This document shows, piece after piece, positions 8,131 through 16,812 of a stretch of DNA of 38,435 nt. The position numbers and the translations under genes were made by a program. The notes under the pieces were generated by a model. It made no database searches. It saw only the letters and a program-made list of their open reading frames with translations, and had not been told where the DNA came from. Every line of letters begins with the position of its first letter. Within the stretch, counting starts at the first letter, position 1. The stretch spans positions 1 to 38,435 of the forward strand of contig JAGCVT010000009.1 in the NCBI GenBank assembly GCA_017962225.1, read 5' to 3'. Source of the stretch: Lachnospiraceae bacterium (lineage in GTDB: Bacteria; Bacillota; Clostridia; Lachnospirales; Lachnospiraceae).

Positions 8131-8538
8131 TTATTCTTTGTTTTCAACCAGATCGGTTAATTTCTTACCGTAAAAGAAATTGTGCACGAGCTCACCGTAC
8201 TCTTTCCACAAAGGAAGAGTTATGCATCCCGAGGCTCTCGGACATTCCTCGGCTTTTTCCGCAAGACATGCTACCGGAGCGAGCGAACCCTCAGTCAATT
8301 CAATGATTTCGCCGACCGTATATTCTTCGGGCTTCCTTTTTAATTTGTAACCGCCGCCTTTTCCCGAAAGACTGATTAAAAGACCGCCTTCAACCAGATC
8401 TTTTATGATTATTTCCAGATATTTTTTGGAAATGTTCTGCCTTTCCGCGATATCCTTAAGCGGAATAAAAGTTTCGGGATTCTGCGATGCAAGATCAATC
8501 ATTATTCGAAGAGCATATCTTCCTTTTGTAGAAATCAT
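8131..8538 (-). CDS. Rrf2-family transcriptional regulator, IscR-like cysteine triad
   Basis: A 135-residue protein beginning MISTKGRYALRIMIDLA, the standard Rrf2 opening of the winged helix. The recognition region (ISKKYLEIIIKDL) and the wing (SGKGGGYKL) follow. Cysteines C91, C99 and C105 (VACL, EECP, GCIT) lie almost exactly where IscR has its iron-sulfur ligands, so an Fe-S or redox sensor is likelier than a cluster-free CymR type. On the minus strand, AGAAGG and AGGT lie just before the ATG, and a TATAAT (plus-strand 8592-8597) about 55 bases upstream is a candidate -10. No target gene is adjacent: no iscS or cysteine gene is visible. Confidence 0.92.
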   Translation of the reverse strand: MISTKGRYALRIMIDLASQNPETFIPLKDIAERQNISKKYLEIIIKDLVEGGLLISLSGKGGGYKLKRKPEEYTVGEIIELTEGSLAPVACLAEKAEECPRASGCITLPLWKEYGELVHNFFYGKKLTDLVENKE

Positions 8539-8659
8539 ACCTGTATACCCGCCTTCTCTAAAAAGAAAACTTTCATTTATTTACCGAAAACATTATAAAC
8601 CCGTAAAAACAAAAAATAAAGAAAAACCTATTGAAATGATGGGTAATTTTTCGGGCAAA

Positions 8660-8690
8660 GAAAAACCGGAGCAGAAATATGCTCCGGTTT
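8660..8690 (-). terminator. Intrinsic terminator of the aldolase gene
   Basis: Read on the minus strand, AAACCGGAGC and GCTCCGGTTT form a perfect 10-base stem around an eight-base loop and continue into a T run. It lies 30 bases past the aldolase stop codon. Confidence 0.9.
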
Positions 8691-8719
8691 ATATCTATTA
8701 GTGCTTTAAATTTCTTTAA

Positions 8720-9688
8720 TTAAGCCTTACCGTCTGAACCAAGAACGTTGATGATCTTGTGAGCAACCATGTCCTTAACAGCCTGACGAGCGGGCTTTAA
8801 GTACTGACGGGGATCGAAGTGATCGGGATGCTCTGCGAAGTACTTTCTGATGTTACCTGTCATAGCAAGACGGATATCGGAGTCGATATTGATCTTACAT
8901 ACAGCAAGTTCAGCTGCTTTACGAAGCTGTTCTTCGGGAATACCAACTGCATCGGGCATATTTCCGCCGTATGTGTTAACCATCTTAACGAATTCCTGAG
9001 GAACTGAAGATGAACCGTGAAGAACGATAGGGAATCCGGGAAGTCTCTTGATGCACTCTTCGAGTACGTCGAAACGAAGGGGTGGCGGAACAAGGATGCC
9101 GTCAGCATTTCTTGTACACTGAGCTGCTGTGAACTTGTAAGCACCGTGTGATGTACCGATAGCAATTGCAAGAGAGTCACAACCTGTTCTGGAAACGAAT
9201 TCTTCAACTTCTTCAGGTCTTGTGTAAGCTTCCTTACCTGATTCAACTACTACTTCGTCTTCGATACCTGCGAGAGTACCGAGTTCAGCTTCTACTACTA
9301 CGCCGTGAGCGTGAGCATATTCAACTACCTGTTTTGTAAGTGCGATGTTGTCTTCGAAAGATTTGGAAGAAGCATCGATCATAACTGATGTAAATCCGCC
9401 ATCGATACATGATTTACAAAGTTCGAATGTATCACCGTGATCAAGGTGAAGAGCGATGGGGATGTCGGGATTCTCGATAACTGCTGCTTCAACAAGCTTT
9501 ACAAGATAAGTGTGGTTAGCATAAGCACGAGCGCCCTTGGAAACCTGAAGAATAACAGGGCTCTTTAATTCGCCTGCAGCTTCTGTAATTCCCTGAACGA
9601 TTTCCATATTGTTTACGTTGAAAGCGCCGACTGCATAGCCGCCGTCATAGGCTTTCTTAAACATTTCTGTTGTGGTAACTAAAGCCAT
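8720..9688 (-). CDS. fba: Class II fructose-1,6-bisphosphate aldolase
   Basis: A 322-residue zinc aldolase that splits fructose-1,6-bisphosphate into dihydroxyacetone phosphate and glyceraldehyde-3-phosphate in glycolysis. HLDHG (H81, D83, H84) carries the catalytic aspartate and a zinc ligand. VVVEAELGTLAG carries the metal-site glutamate and the mobile-loop start, and the phosphate-binding segments LHGSSSVP and KINIDSDIR are present. A perfect AGGAGG lies 7-8 bases before the ATG and a strong promoter lies upstream. It stands alone with its own terminator, as expected for a highly expressed glycolytic gene. Confidence 0.97.
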   Translation of the reverse strand: MALVTTTEMFKKAYDGGYAVGAFNVNNMEIVQGITEAAGELKSPVILQVSKGARAYANHTYLVKLVEAAVIENPDIPIALHLDHGDTFELCKSCIDGGFTSVMIDASSKSFEDNIALTKQVVEYAHAHGVVVEAELGTLAGIEDEVVVESGKEAYTRPEEVEEFVSRTGCDSLAIAIGTSHGAYKFTAAQCTRNADGILVPPPLRFDVLEECIKRLPGFPIVLHGSSSVPQEFVKMVNTYGGNMPDAVGIPEEQLRKAAELAVCKINIDSDIRLAMTGNIRKYFAEHPDHFDPRQYLKPARQAVKDMVAHKIINVLGSDGKA

Positions 9689-9753
9689 TTTAAAACCTCC
9701 TAAAAGATAGAAATTGTTGCGATCAAAAAAGAATTTGAAGCGCGTTCGTTCAG

Positions 9754-9782
9754 ATTATAGCATAAAGAAATTGAATTTACAA
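9754..9782 (-). promoter_or_regulatory. Strong sigma-A promoter of fba
   Basis: On the minus strand TTGTAA and TATAAT are separated by 17 bases, and TGC before TATAAT makes an extended -10. The leader to the AGGAGG ribosome site is about 50 bases. Confidence 0.85.
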
Positions 9783-9903
9783 AAGGAATTCACTAAAAAA
9801 TAGGGATATTGTCTAAAATTTGTCATATTTTAAATGTGAAAAAATTGTGATAAAATTGCAAAATAGGTACAAGGGGGCATAATTTTTTTTACTGGAGAGA
9901 CAA

Positions 9904-10959
9904 ATGAAACCTATTAAAGGAATAATTTCATGTGCGGTTTTATCGTTCGCAGTCCTTCTTACGGGGTGCGAAAAGACCGATATTCACAAAATCGAACCTG
10001 TTTCGAAGGAATTGTATCAGAAAACTATTCCTGAGACCTTCGAGGTACACAGGGGAGATATGACGCCTACCATCAGGCTTAAACTTACCCAGAACTCTTT
10101 AAGATATTATAACTATTCGGTTGACTTGGACGATCTTGAGTTTGACGAACTGAAAGTAGCGAACGGCGATTTTGTAAAAGCCGGTCAGGTTCTCTGCGTC
10201 TTTAAATCGGATAAAATCGAGAAAAAAGTCACAGAAGCGAGAGAAACCCTCGAAACCGACAAGCTGCTCTTAGAACATGTTAAAAAACTCAAAAGTATAA
10301 ATTTTGATCCCGAGAAGACAGATCCTACAATGGAAGAATTTGCAGGAAATATTGCAATCGGTAAGGCTTATGACGATCAGATAGCTTCCATCGAGGATGA
10401 TATTAAATTAAAAGAAATCGAACTTATGGAGAGCCAGAGAGATCTGGATAAATGTATTGTAAAGGCAAGAGAAGACGGCGTTATTACATATGTCAGCGAG
10501 GCTATTGCAAACGGCGTTGTTATTAAAGGCAAGGATATTTTAACCGAAGCCAGCGGTGATGTAGGCTTTACCACCGAAGTAAAAAATTCCGATTACGAAT
10601 TTGAAGTGGGCGCTGTTTACAAGGCACAGTCCCCCACTATGGAATTTGATGTTGAAATAACCCAGATAGAGGAAAACAATACCGGAACCAAAACGCTTCA
10701 TTTAAAACCGGTCAGCGATGATGTCGGATATGTAAGCAGCGAGAAATTTGAAGTTGTTATTCCTCTTGAAACAATGAAAGACGTGGTTTACGTAGAGGAA
10801 AGATATGTTTACACAGCCGTAAACGAAAAGAGATTCGTTTATGTTGTGGATGAAAACGGATTCAGAAATCCCGTTTATGTTGAAGTTGATTCCGTAGTTG
10901 ACGGAATGGCTGTAATTAAGAGCGGGCTTAAAGGCGGAGAAGAGGTGGCTGGAAAATGA
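9904..10959 (+). CDS. Membrane-fusion (HlyD/MacA-like) lipoprotein of an ABC export operon
   Basis: A 351-residue protein with a lipoprotein signal (lipobox LLTGC, C22), so it should be anchored to the outer face of the membrane. The split lipoyl half-motif around VANGDFVKAGQVLCVFKSD is followed by a coiled-coil segment (about residues 100-180), the returning half DKCIVKAREDGVITYVSE, and a C-terminal beta-rich domain ending in KSGLKGGEEV. That order is typical of MacA-like adaptors. GGAGAG precedes the ATG. It overlaps the second adaptor gene by four bases (ATGA), implying translational coupling. It probably works with the FtsX-type permease and the two ATPases downstream; the cargo is unknown. 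Confidence 0.87.
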   Translation: MKPIKGIISCAVLSFAVLLTGCEKTDIHKIEPVSKELYQKTIPETFEVHRGDMTPTIRLKLTQNSLRYYNYSVDLDDLEFDELKVANGDFVKAGQVLCVFKSDKIEKKVTEARETLETDKLLLEHVKKLKSINFDPEKTDPTMEEFAGNIAIGKAYDDQIASIEDDIKLKEIELMESQRDLDKCIVKAREDGVITYVSEAIANGVVIKGKDILTEASGDVGFTTEVKNSDYEFEVGAVYKAQSPTMEFDVEITQIEENNTGTKTLHLKPVSDDVGYVSSEKFEVVIPLETMKDVVYVEERYVYTAVNEKRFVYVVDENGFRNPVYVEVDSVVDGMAVIKSGLKGGEEVAGK

Positions 10960-13247
10960 TGAAGATGCGAAAAATAAAAGCTTTGGCTCTTGCATTAAGT
11001 GCCTTAATAGTTCTCTGTTCCTGTACCGGCAAGCAGAATGTTCCCGAGCTCTTGGAGCCCGTAGGCGCAGAGCCTACGTTCAGACCGGTTGAAAAGGCTG
11101 ATATGGGCGTCTCCAAGATTATTCTCGGAAGCGTTATGGGTACAGAATACTGCCACTTTTATGAGAAAATGATTGAGTTAAAAGAATTCAAGGTAGCCGT
11201 CGGTGACTATGTCAACGAAGGTGATGTTTTGGTGGAAGCAGATGTTGATTCCGTCAAAGATCAGATTACGGAACTTAATTCAAGCCTTTCTTTATTAACT
11301 GCCGAGTATGAAGCCAATAAGAAAAAATACGATATCGAGCGTTCAAAGATAGAACTTCAGAAAGAACAGGCCGAATACAGCAAAAACATGGGTATGGCCA
11401 GCGAGGAATACGTAAAATCCTTCGACAAGAACCTTGAGAATTTTGAAGAAAACTATGCATACTCCGACGAGATGTATGAGTTTAACAAAAGAAAAATTAA
11501 TGAAAGCCTTACAGAATTAAACAAAATCGTAAGCGACGGCGTTATCAGGGCTAAAAAGAGCGGATATGTAACATACATAAAAGACTTAAAAGCCGGAAAT
11601 ACCGCTATGGCAAACGAAAATCTTGTAACGGTTACCGATCCCGAGGATTTGTTCTTTGCGGCTCAGGGTGATACAAGATCTTACAACTATTCCAAATATG
11701 CCGTTAAATTTGCATTTATAGAAGGAAAGAAAGTGCCTATCAGCGAATACAATTATTCGGACAGTGAGACGGTTTATGCCAAGGCTCAGAATCTTTATCC
11801 GATTCAGCGTTTCAAACCCGAAGAAGAAGTAAATGTAAAACTCGGTGATTTTGTGCTTTTACAGTTTTATGAGAAAGACAAAAACGATGTACTTGTAGTC
11901 GGAAAAGATTCGGTAAACACCGATGACACAGGTTCATTTGTGTACGTAAAAGCCGATGACGGAACGCTTGAAAAAAGATACTTCGAAATCGGCGCTAACG
12001 ATGAGCACAATTACGAAGTCGTAAGCGGCCTTAAAGAAGGCGAAATGGTTCTTTATACCCAGGAGGCTGCGCTTCCGAAGATGGAAGGCCAGTATGAGGT
12101 TAAATTAAGAACATTTGCATCTTCAGAAACCGCAAAGGGAATTAAGTATGTTGAGGAGTCGACACATTCTTATTTTGCTGAAGATGCGGGTGAGATTGTA
12201 GAAGTTTATATAAATGAACTTGATGAAGTTAAAAAGGGCGATCCCCTTATGAAAATCATGATTGATTCCGAAAAAGGAAGGCTGGTCGGAATCGAAAACA
12301 GAATCAAAAGCGAAAACAGAGACTACGACAATTTCGTAAAAGATTCTGAAAAAGAATATACGGACTTAAATAAAACCATCAGTGAGAGTGCAGGCAAGAC
12401 CAATCAGGGAATGGCAAGAATTGATGAAATCAAGAAAGCACTTGCGGATCCTAATACAACTCCTGAAGATATGGTCAAACTGGCCATGGAAAAATCCAAA
12501 CTCGAAATGGATACAAACGGTATTGCCTATAATGTGAAATACGCTGAGATGGATTTAAAACTCCTTGAGATAAACAAGGATTTACGTAAGAAACAGCACG
12601 ACAGTACCATCGCTTCATTAAACAGACAGCTTGCAAATGCAAAGAAGGAAAATGACGGTACGGGATATAAGACGATTTATGCCGAATATGACGGAAAAAT
12701 CAATTCAATATCTGCTTACAGCGGTGACAAAGTTGATGTGGGCAAAAAGCTGATAGAGAGCTCATATTACTTTGACGATATCGTTAAATTCGGCGGAAGC
12801 CATGATGCAGAAGCTTTGGGATTCACTTATAACATTAAGGTAAAAGACGATGAGTATCCGGCAGAGGTTGTAGCCGGAAACAACAATTCTTTTGCGCACG
12901 TGTTTACGGAAAACGGAAAGGTTTACTGTACGGCACCCGCATATGATTCTTCAAATACTTTTTACATGAGAGTTACCGATGAGGACTTTTTCAAATACAG
13001 TAATCAGTTTTTGGGTCTTGAAATTTCTTATGACAAAATGAGAATCGATAACGTGTTCTATGTACCCGGCGATTATGTTATGAAGGAAATTTCTTTCGAC
13101 AATAAAGAATACTTTTATGTATGGGTAATGGACGGAGACACGGTATATAAAAGATATGTTCAGACCGGAATGGATCAGAGACTCGGAACTTTTGACAAAC
13201 CGGTAATTGTAAACGGCGTACATGAAGGAGACATTCTTGTTAAGTAA
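10956..13247 (+). CDS. Large membrane-fusion lipoprotein with two adaptor cores in tandem
   Basis: A 763-residue lipoprotein (lipobox LCSC, C23). Residues about 60-385 form one MacA/HlyD-like unit: a lipoyl half with VAVGDYVNEGDVLVEAD, a coiled coil at about 105-190, the return GVIRAKKSGYVTYIKDL, then a C-terminal domain ending SGLKEGEMVLY. Residues about 390-763 repeat the plan: YFAEDAGEIVEVYINELDEV, a long coiled coil at about 430-560, the return IYAEYDGKINSISAYSGDKV and a similar tail ending GVHEGDILVK. Ordinary adaptors have one such unit in 350-450 residues, so this is an internal duplication or fusion. It starts inside the stop of the previous gene and is followed after 15 bases by the permease gene. 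Confidence 0.85.
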   Translation: MMKMRKIKALALALSALIVLCSCTGKQNVPELLEPVGAEPTFRPVEKADMGVSKIILGSVMGTEYCHFYEKMIELKEFKVAVGDYVNEGDVLVEADVDSVKDQITELNSSLSLLTAEYEANKKKYDIERSKIELQKEQAEYSKNMGMASEEYVKSFDKNLENFEENYAYSDEMYEFNKRKINESLTELNKIVSDGVIRAKKSGYVTYIKDLKAGNTAMANENLVTVTDPEDLFFAAQGDTRSYNYSKYAVKFAFIEGKKVPISEYNYSDSETVYAKAQNLYPIQRFKPEEEVNVKLGDFVLLQFYEKDKNDVLVVGKDSVNTDDTGSFVYVKADDGTLEKRYFEIGANDEHNYEVVSGLKEGEMVLYTQEAALPKMEGQYEVKLRTFASSETAKGIKYVEESTHSYFAEDAGEIVEVYINELDEVKKGDPLMKIMIDSEKGRLVGIENRIKSENRDYDNFVKDSEKEYTDLNKTISESAGKTNQGMARIDEIKKALADPNTTPEDMVKLAMEKSKLEMDTNGIAYNVKYAEMDLKLLEINKDLRKKQHDSTIASLNRQLANAKKENDGTGYKTIYAEYDGKINSISAYSGDKVDVGKKLIESSYYFDDIVKFGGSHDAEALGFTYNIKVKDDEYPAEVVAGNNNSFAHVFTENGKVYCTAPAYDSSNTFYMRVTDEDFFKYSNQFLGLEISYDKMRIDNVFYVPGDYVMKEISFDNKEYFYVWVMDGDTVYKRYVQTGMDQRLGTFDKPVIVNGVHEGDILVK

Positions 13248-13262
13248 CAGGAGAAGGATAAA

Positions 13263-16109
13263 ATGATAAGATTTATCAAATACAAAATACTGAATAAAAA
13301 GTGGCTGAATTTCTGTTTGCTTACCGGAGTTATTCTTCTGTCGGCATTCTTAAGCGTATATCCGATGTTTAAGGAAGGAAGCCTTAACAGACTGCTTCAG
13401 AATCTTTTCGCGGATTACATTGAAAAGTACGGTACATACCCTGCTGTAATGTCCACGAAAGGCGCATTATACGGGGAAAACTATACGGATGTTGATACCA
13501 CTTTAGGATTTTTAAACAGTCTTGAAAGCAAATGGAATTACTATATTGATATTCCTGTAATTCAAAGACAGCAGGTACTGGAGATTCCTGCAGGTTATGC
13601 GGAAGAAAACTTAACAGGCAAATCCAGACAGCTTACTCTGGGTTATATCGACAAGCTTCGAGATCATTCGGAGCTTTTAGCAGGTGTATGGCCTGAAGAT
13701 GCAGCAAATTCCGAAAACGAAATGGTTCAGGAAGCGTTAAAAGAAGGTGCTATTCCCGTTGTTGTATCGCAAAAGACATACGATGCGGATGATTTGACCA
13801 TAGGACAGTTCTGGACTGCAATAGTTAAAAAAGACGATCAGAAAATAAATGTTAAGCTTGTTATCTGCGGTATCGTTGAAGAAGTTGATGACGGCGATCC
13901 TTTCTGGGACAGAAGATTAAGAACATTTGACAGAGTTCTTCTTGCAGGCAAGGATGATTTCTCGACTATCTTGGATATATATGTACAATCTCCGATTAAC
14001 TATACCGAAAGAGTTATGTTTGATTATACATATATCAATTACAACAATGCCGAAGAATACTTTTCATATTTAAGACAGTTCAGGGCAATCGATGCAAACT
14101 TAACTTCCAATTTTGAGAACACGCTGTCTTCCTATATCGAATCAAAGAAGACTATCAGTATAATTCTTTTAACATTTGAAATACCGATTATTGCTCTTTT
14201 GCTTCTTTTCATCTATATGATTTCAAGCAGAATCCTTGAGATGGAAACCAATGAAATAGCAATGCTTAAGAGCCGTGGTGTTTCAAGATTCAAGGTTATC
14301 AGACTCTATATGCTGCAGTCGTTTGTTATATCGATTGTGGGATCTGTTATCGGTCTGCCGCTTGGCTATCTTTTCTGTAAACTCGGTGCGGGAACGGACG
14401 CGTTCCTTGTGTTTACGATGAAAGATACAACCATCTATCAGCCGACATACATGATGCTTGCATTTTCGGGAATAGCTTTTGTATTATCCATGCTCTTTAT
14501 GACCATTCCCGTTATTCCTCTTTCAAGATTTACGATTATCGAAAGAAGATCGGCTAAAAATTCCGGCAAGTCAAAAGCGCTCTGGGAGAAGTTCTTCCTT
14601 GATATACCTCTTTTGCTGCTTTCCGGATATCTTCTTTACAACTATATGAAACAGAGAGAATCGATTTCACTTACCGTTATTTCGGGCGGTCAGATCGATC
14701 CGATTATATTCCTTGATTCTTCACTGTTTATTTTAGGATGCGGACTATTCGCTTTAAGAATAATTCATCTTATTATCAATCTTATTTACAAGCTGGGAAG
14801 AAACAAATGGAAACCCGCAGAGTACGTGGCATTCCTGCAGATTATCAGAAACACCAAAAAGCAGGGATTCATTTCGGTATTCCTTGTAATGACCATCGCA
14901 ATGGGTATCTTTAATTCCAACCTGGCGCGAAGCGTAAATGAAAACATGGAAAACCGAATCGACTACAATGTCGGCTGCGATTATAAGCTTGAGGAAAGAT
15001 GGAATCTTACCATCAAAAAAGTTTCAATGTCCGCTAAAGCATACTGGCGTTACAACGAGCCTGATTATCAGCGCTTTGAAGGATTAAAAGATCTCGGCGT
15101 TGAAAGCATGACCAGGGTTATCCGCGATGAAGATACCGTGGTTTCTGTTGAAAGAAAGAAAGAGATAGGCTGCCTTCTTTTAGGTATCAATACCAAGGAA
15201 TTCGGCGAAACGGCAGCATTACAGGACGGACTGAATGATGAGCACTGGTTTAATTATCTAAACGCGCTTGGACAGAATCCCAAGGGAATCATCATTTCGA
15301 GAAACCTTGCAGAGAAGTATGAACTTAACGTCGGAGACAAACTCAAATATTCGAGAGTTTCTCCTATAGACGTTAACGAGGAATATGCCGATACACGAGG
15401 CGAAATCGTTGCTATCGTGGATTCGTTCCCCGGATATGAATCCATTGTTTATGAAGAACAACCTGACGGTACATTTAAAAAGAGAGACAATTATCTCATC
15501 GTGGCAAACTACAATACCGTAGTCAACGTCTTCAGATTAAGACCTTATCAGATATGGATGAAACTTGCAGACAATGCCGATTACGAAGAGATAAATAAGT
15601 ATGTAGAAGAGGTCGGCAGACTTCCTAAAATCACCGCAAGAGAAGAACTTATCCAGAACCAGAGAAACTCAACTCTTATCCAGATTACAAACGGTATGTT
15701 CTCGATAGGATTTGTTATTTCGCTCGTTGTCTGCGGTGTAGGTTTCTTAATCTACTGGATACTTACCATAAAAGAAAGAGAACTGATTTACGGTATCTAC
15801 CGTTCCATGGGTCTTACCATGGGAGAGATTTTCAGAATGCTTATCGTAGAGCAGATATTCTCTTCATTATTCGCATGCGGAGCAGGCTTCGGCGTCGGAA
15901 TGCTGACAACGTTCCTGTTTACAAAACTTATCTCAACGGTTTACCTTCCGAGAGAGCATAATATTCCGCTTACAATTATCTGTAAAGCCGAAGACAGTAT
16001 GAAGATGGGTGTAATCGTAGGATTTGTACTTATCCTCTGCTTTATCGTAATTTACAGAATCATTAAGAACATGAACATAACCAAAGCTATTAAGCTTGGC
16101 GAAGACTAA
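13263..16109 (+). CDS. FtsX/MacB-like ABC transporter permease, long form
   Basis: A 948-residue membrane protein. After one N-terminal helix (about 15-36) comes a large outside domain to about residue 290, then three helices (about 290-420, with a cytoplasmic loop containing EIAMLKSRGVSRFKVIRLY). Further helices lie at about 440-560, a second outside domain at about 560-800, and three C-terminal helices with the matching loop RELIYGIYRSMGLTMGEIF. It thus carries two FtsX modules in one chain, so a single copy may replace a permease pair. GGAGAAGG precedes the ATG. It should couple to the two ATPases encoded next and to the two lipoprotein adaptors upstream. The substrate is not evident. Confidence 0.9.
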   Translation: MIRFIKYKILNKKWLNFCLLTGVILLSAFLSVYPMFKEGSLNRLLQNLFADYIEKYGTYPAVMSTKGALYGENYTDVDTTLGFLNSLESKWNYYIDIPVIQRQQVLEIPAGYAEENLTGKSRQLTLGYIDKLRDHSELLAGVWPEDAANSENEMVQEALKEGAIPVVVSQKTYDADDLTIGQFWTAIVKKDDQKINVKLVICGIVEEVDDGDPFWDRRLRTFDRVLLAGKDDFSTILDIYVQSPINYTERVMFDYTYINYNNAEEYFSYLRQFRAIDANLTSNFENTLSSYIESKKTISIILLTFEIPIIALLLLFIYMISSRILEMETNEIAMLKSRGVSRFKVIRLYMLQSFVISIVGSVIGLPLGYLFCKLGAGTDAFLVFTMKDTTIYQPTYMMLAFSGIAFVLSMLFMTIPVIPLSRFTIIERRSAKNSGKSKALWEKFFLDIPLLLLSGYLLYNYMKQRESISLTVISGGQIDPIIFLDSSLFILGCGLFALRIIHLIINLIYKLGRNKWKPAEYVAFLQIIRNTKKQGFISVFLVMTIAMGIFNSNLARSVNENMENRIDYNVGCDYKLEERWNLTIKKVSMSAKAYWRYNEPDYQRFEGLKDLGVESMTRVIRDEDTVVSVERKKEIGCLLLGINTKEFGETAALQDGLNDEHWFNYLNALGQNPKGIIISRNLAEKYELNVGDKLKYSRVSPIDVNEEYADTRGEIVAIVDSFPGYESIVYEEQPDGTFKKRDNYLIVANYNTVVNVFRLRPYQIWMKLADNADYEEINKYVEEVGRLPKITAREELIQNQRNSTLIQITNGMFSIGFVISLVVCGVGFLIYWILTIKERELIYGIYRSMGLTMGEIFRMLIVEQIFSSLFACGAGFGVGMLTTFLFTKLISTVYLPREHNIPLTIICKAEDSMKMGVIVGFVLILCFIVIYRIIKNMNITKAIKLGED

Positions 16110-16122
16110 AAGGTTGAAAAAT

Positions 16123-16812
16123 ATGGACAGTATAATCAAAACAATTGATGTTCACAAAAGTTTCCAGCTTGGAAACCATGAAATCCTTGAAGTATTAAAA
16201 GGTGTTGATATAGATGTTCCTCCTGCGTGTCTTACAATTTTAAAAGGCCGTTCGGGTTCGGGAAAAACAACTCTTTTAAATATTTTAAGTATGCTTGACG
16301 ACCCTACGAGCGGAAAGGTAATTATCGACTCGAGAGATGTCGGAAGCATGAGCGTCAGACAGAGAGAAACCATGAGAAGATACAATATCGGATTTGTATT
16401 CCAGTCGGTGGCATTGGTGCCGATAATGAGTGCTTACGAGAATGTTGATTTTGCTCTTAAACTCGCTGATTACAAGGGCGACAGAGATGCCAGAATAAGA
16501 GAGGTTTTATCTATCGTCGGACTTGAAAAGAGAATGGCTCACATGCCTTCCCAGATGTCCGGTGGTGAGCAGCAGAGAGTTGCCATCGCCAGAGCGGTAG
16601 CACACAAACCTAAAATCATTTTCGCTGATGAGCCTACAGGAGCGCTTGATACAAACACCGGTCTTGGAATCATCAAGCTTTTCAAGGAACTTATCGCAAA
16701 AGAAGGAATTACCATAGTAATGACTACGCATGACCCCAACCTGATGGTTTTCGGTGATGCCGTATACGAGATGGAAGACGGAGAATTAAAGTATGTACCC
16801 GCAGAACAATGA
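16123..16812 (+). CDS. ABC transporter ATPase (LolD/MacB type), first of two
   Basis: A 229-residue ATPase with all motifs intact: Walker A GRSGSGKTT (residues 42-50), Q-loop FVFQSVALVP, signature MSGGEQQRVAIARA, Walker B IIFADEPTGALD and switch histidine TTHDPN. The frame stays open upstream to a TTG at 16096, but the ATG at 16123 with AAAGG upstream fits the family length and avoids overlap with the permease stop at 16109. It is compact and without extensions. The second ATPase gene begins 20 bases before this one ends. It powers the exporter encoded by the operon, probably as half of a heterodimer. Confidence 0.95.
   Translation: MDSIIKTIDVHKSFQLGNHEILEVLKGVDIDVPPACLTILKGRSGSGKTTLLNILSMLDDPTSGKVIIDSRDVGSMSVRQRETMRRYNIGFVFQSVALVPIMSAYENVDFALKLADYKGDRDARIREVLSIVGLEKRMAHMPSQMSGGEQQRVAIARAVAHKPKIIFADEPTGALDTNTGLGIIKLFKELIAKEGITIVMTTHDPNLMVFGDAVYEMEDGELKYVPAEQ

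Noticed and set aside
8405-8701. Plus-strand 98-codon frame opposite the Rrf2 gene
   Set aside because: Most of it is antisense to a convincing Rrf2 gene and the rest runs through its promoter region and the fba terminator.
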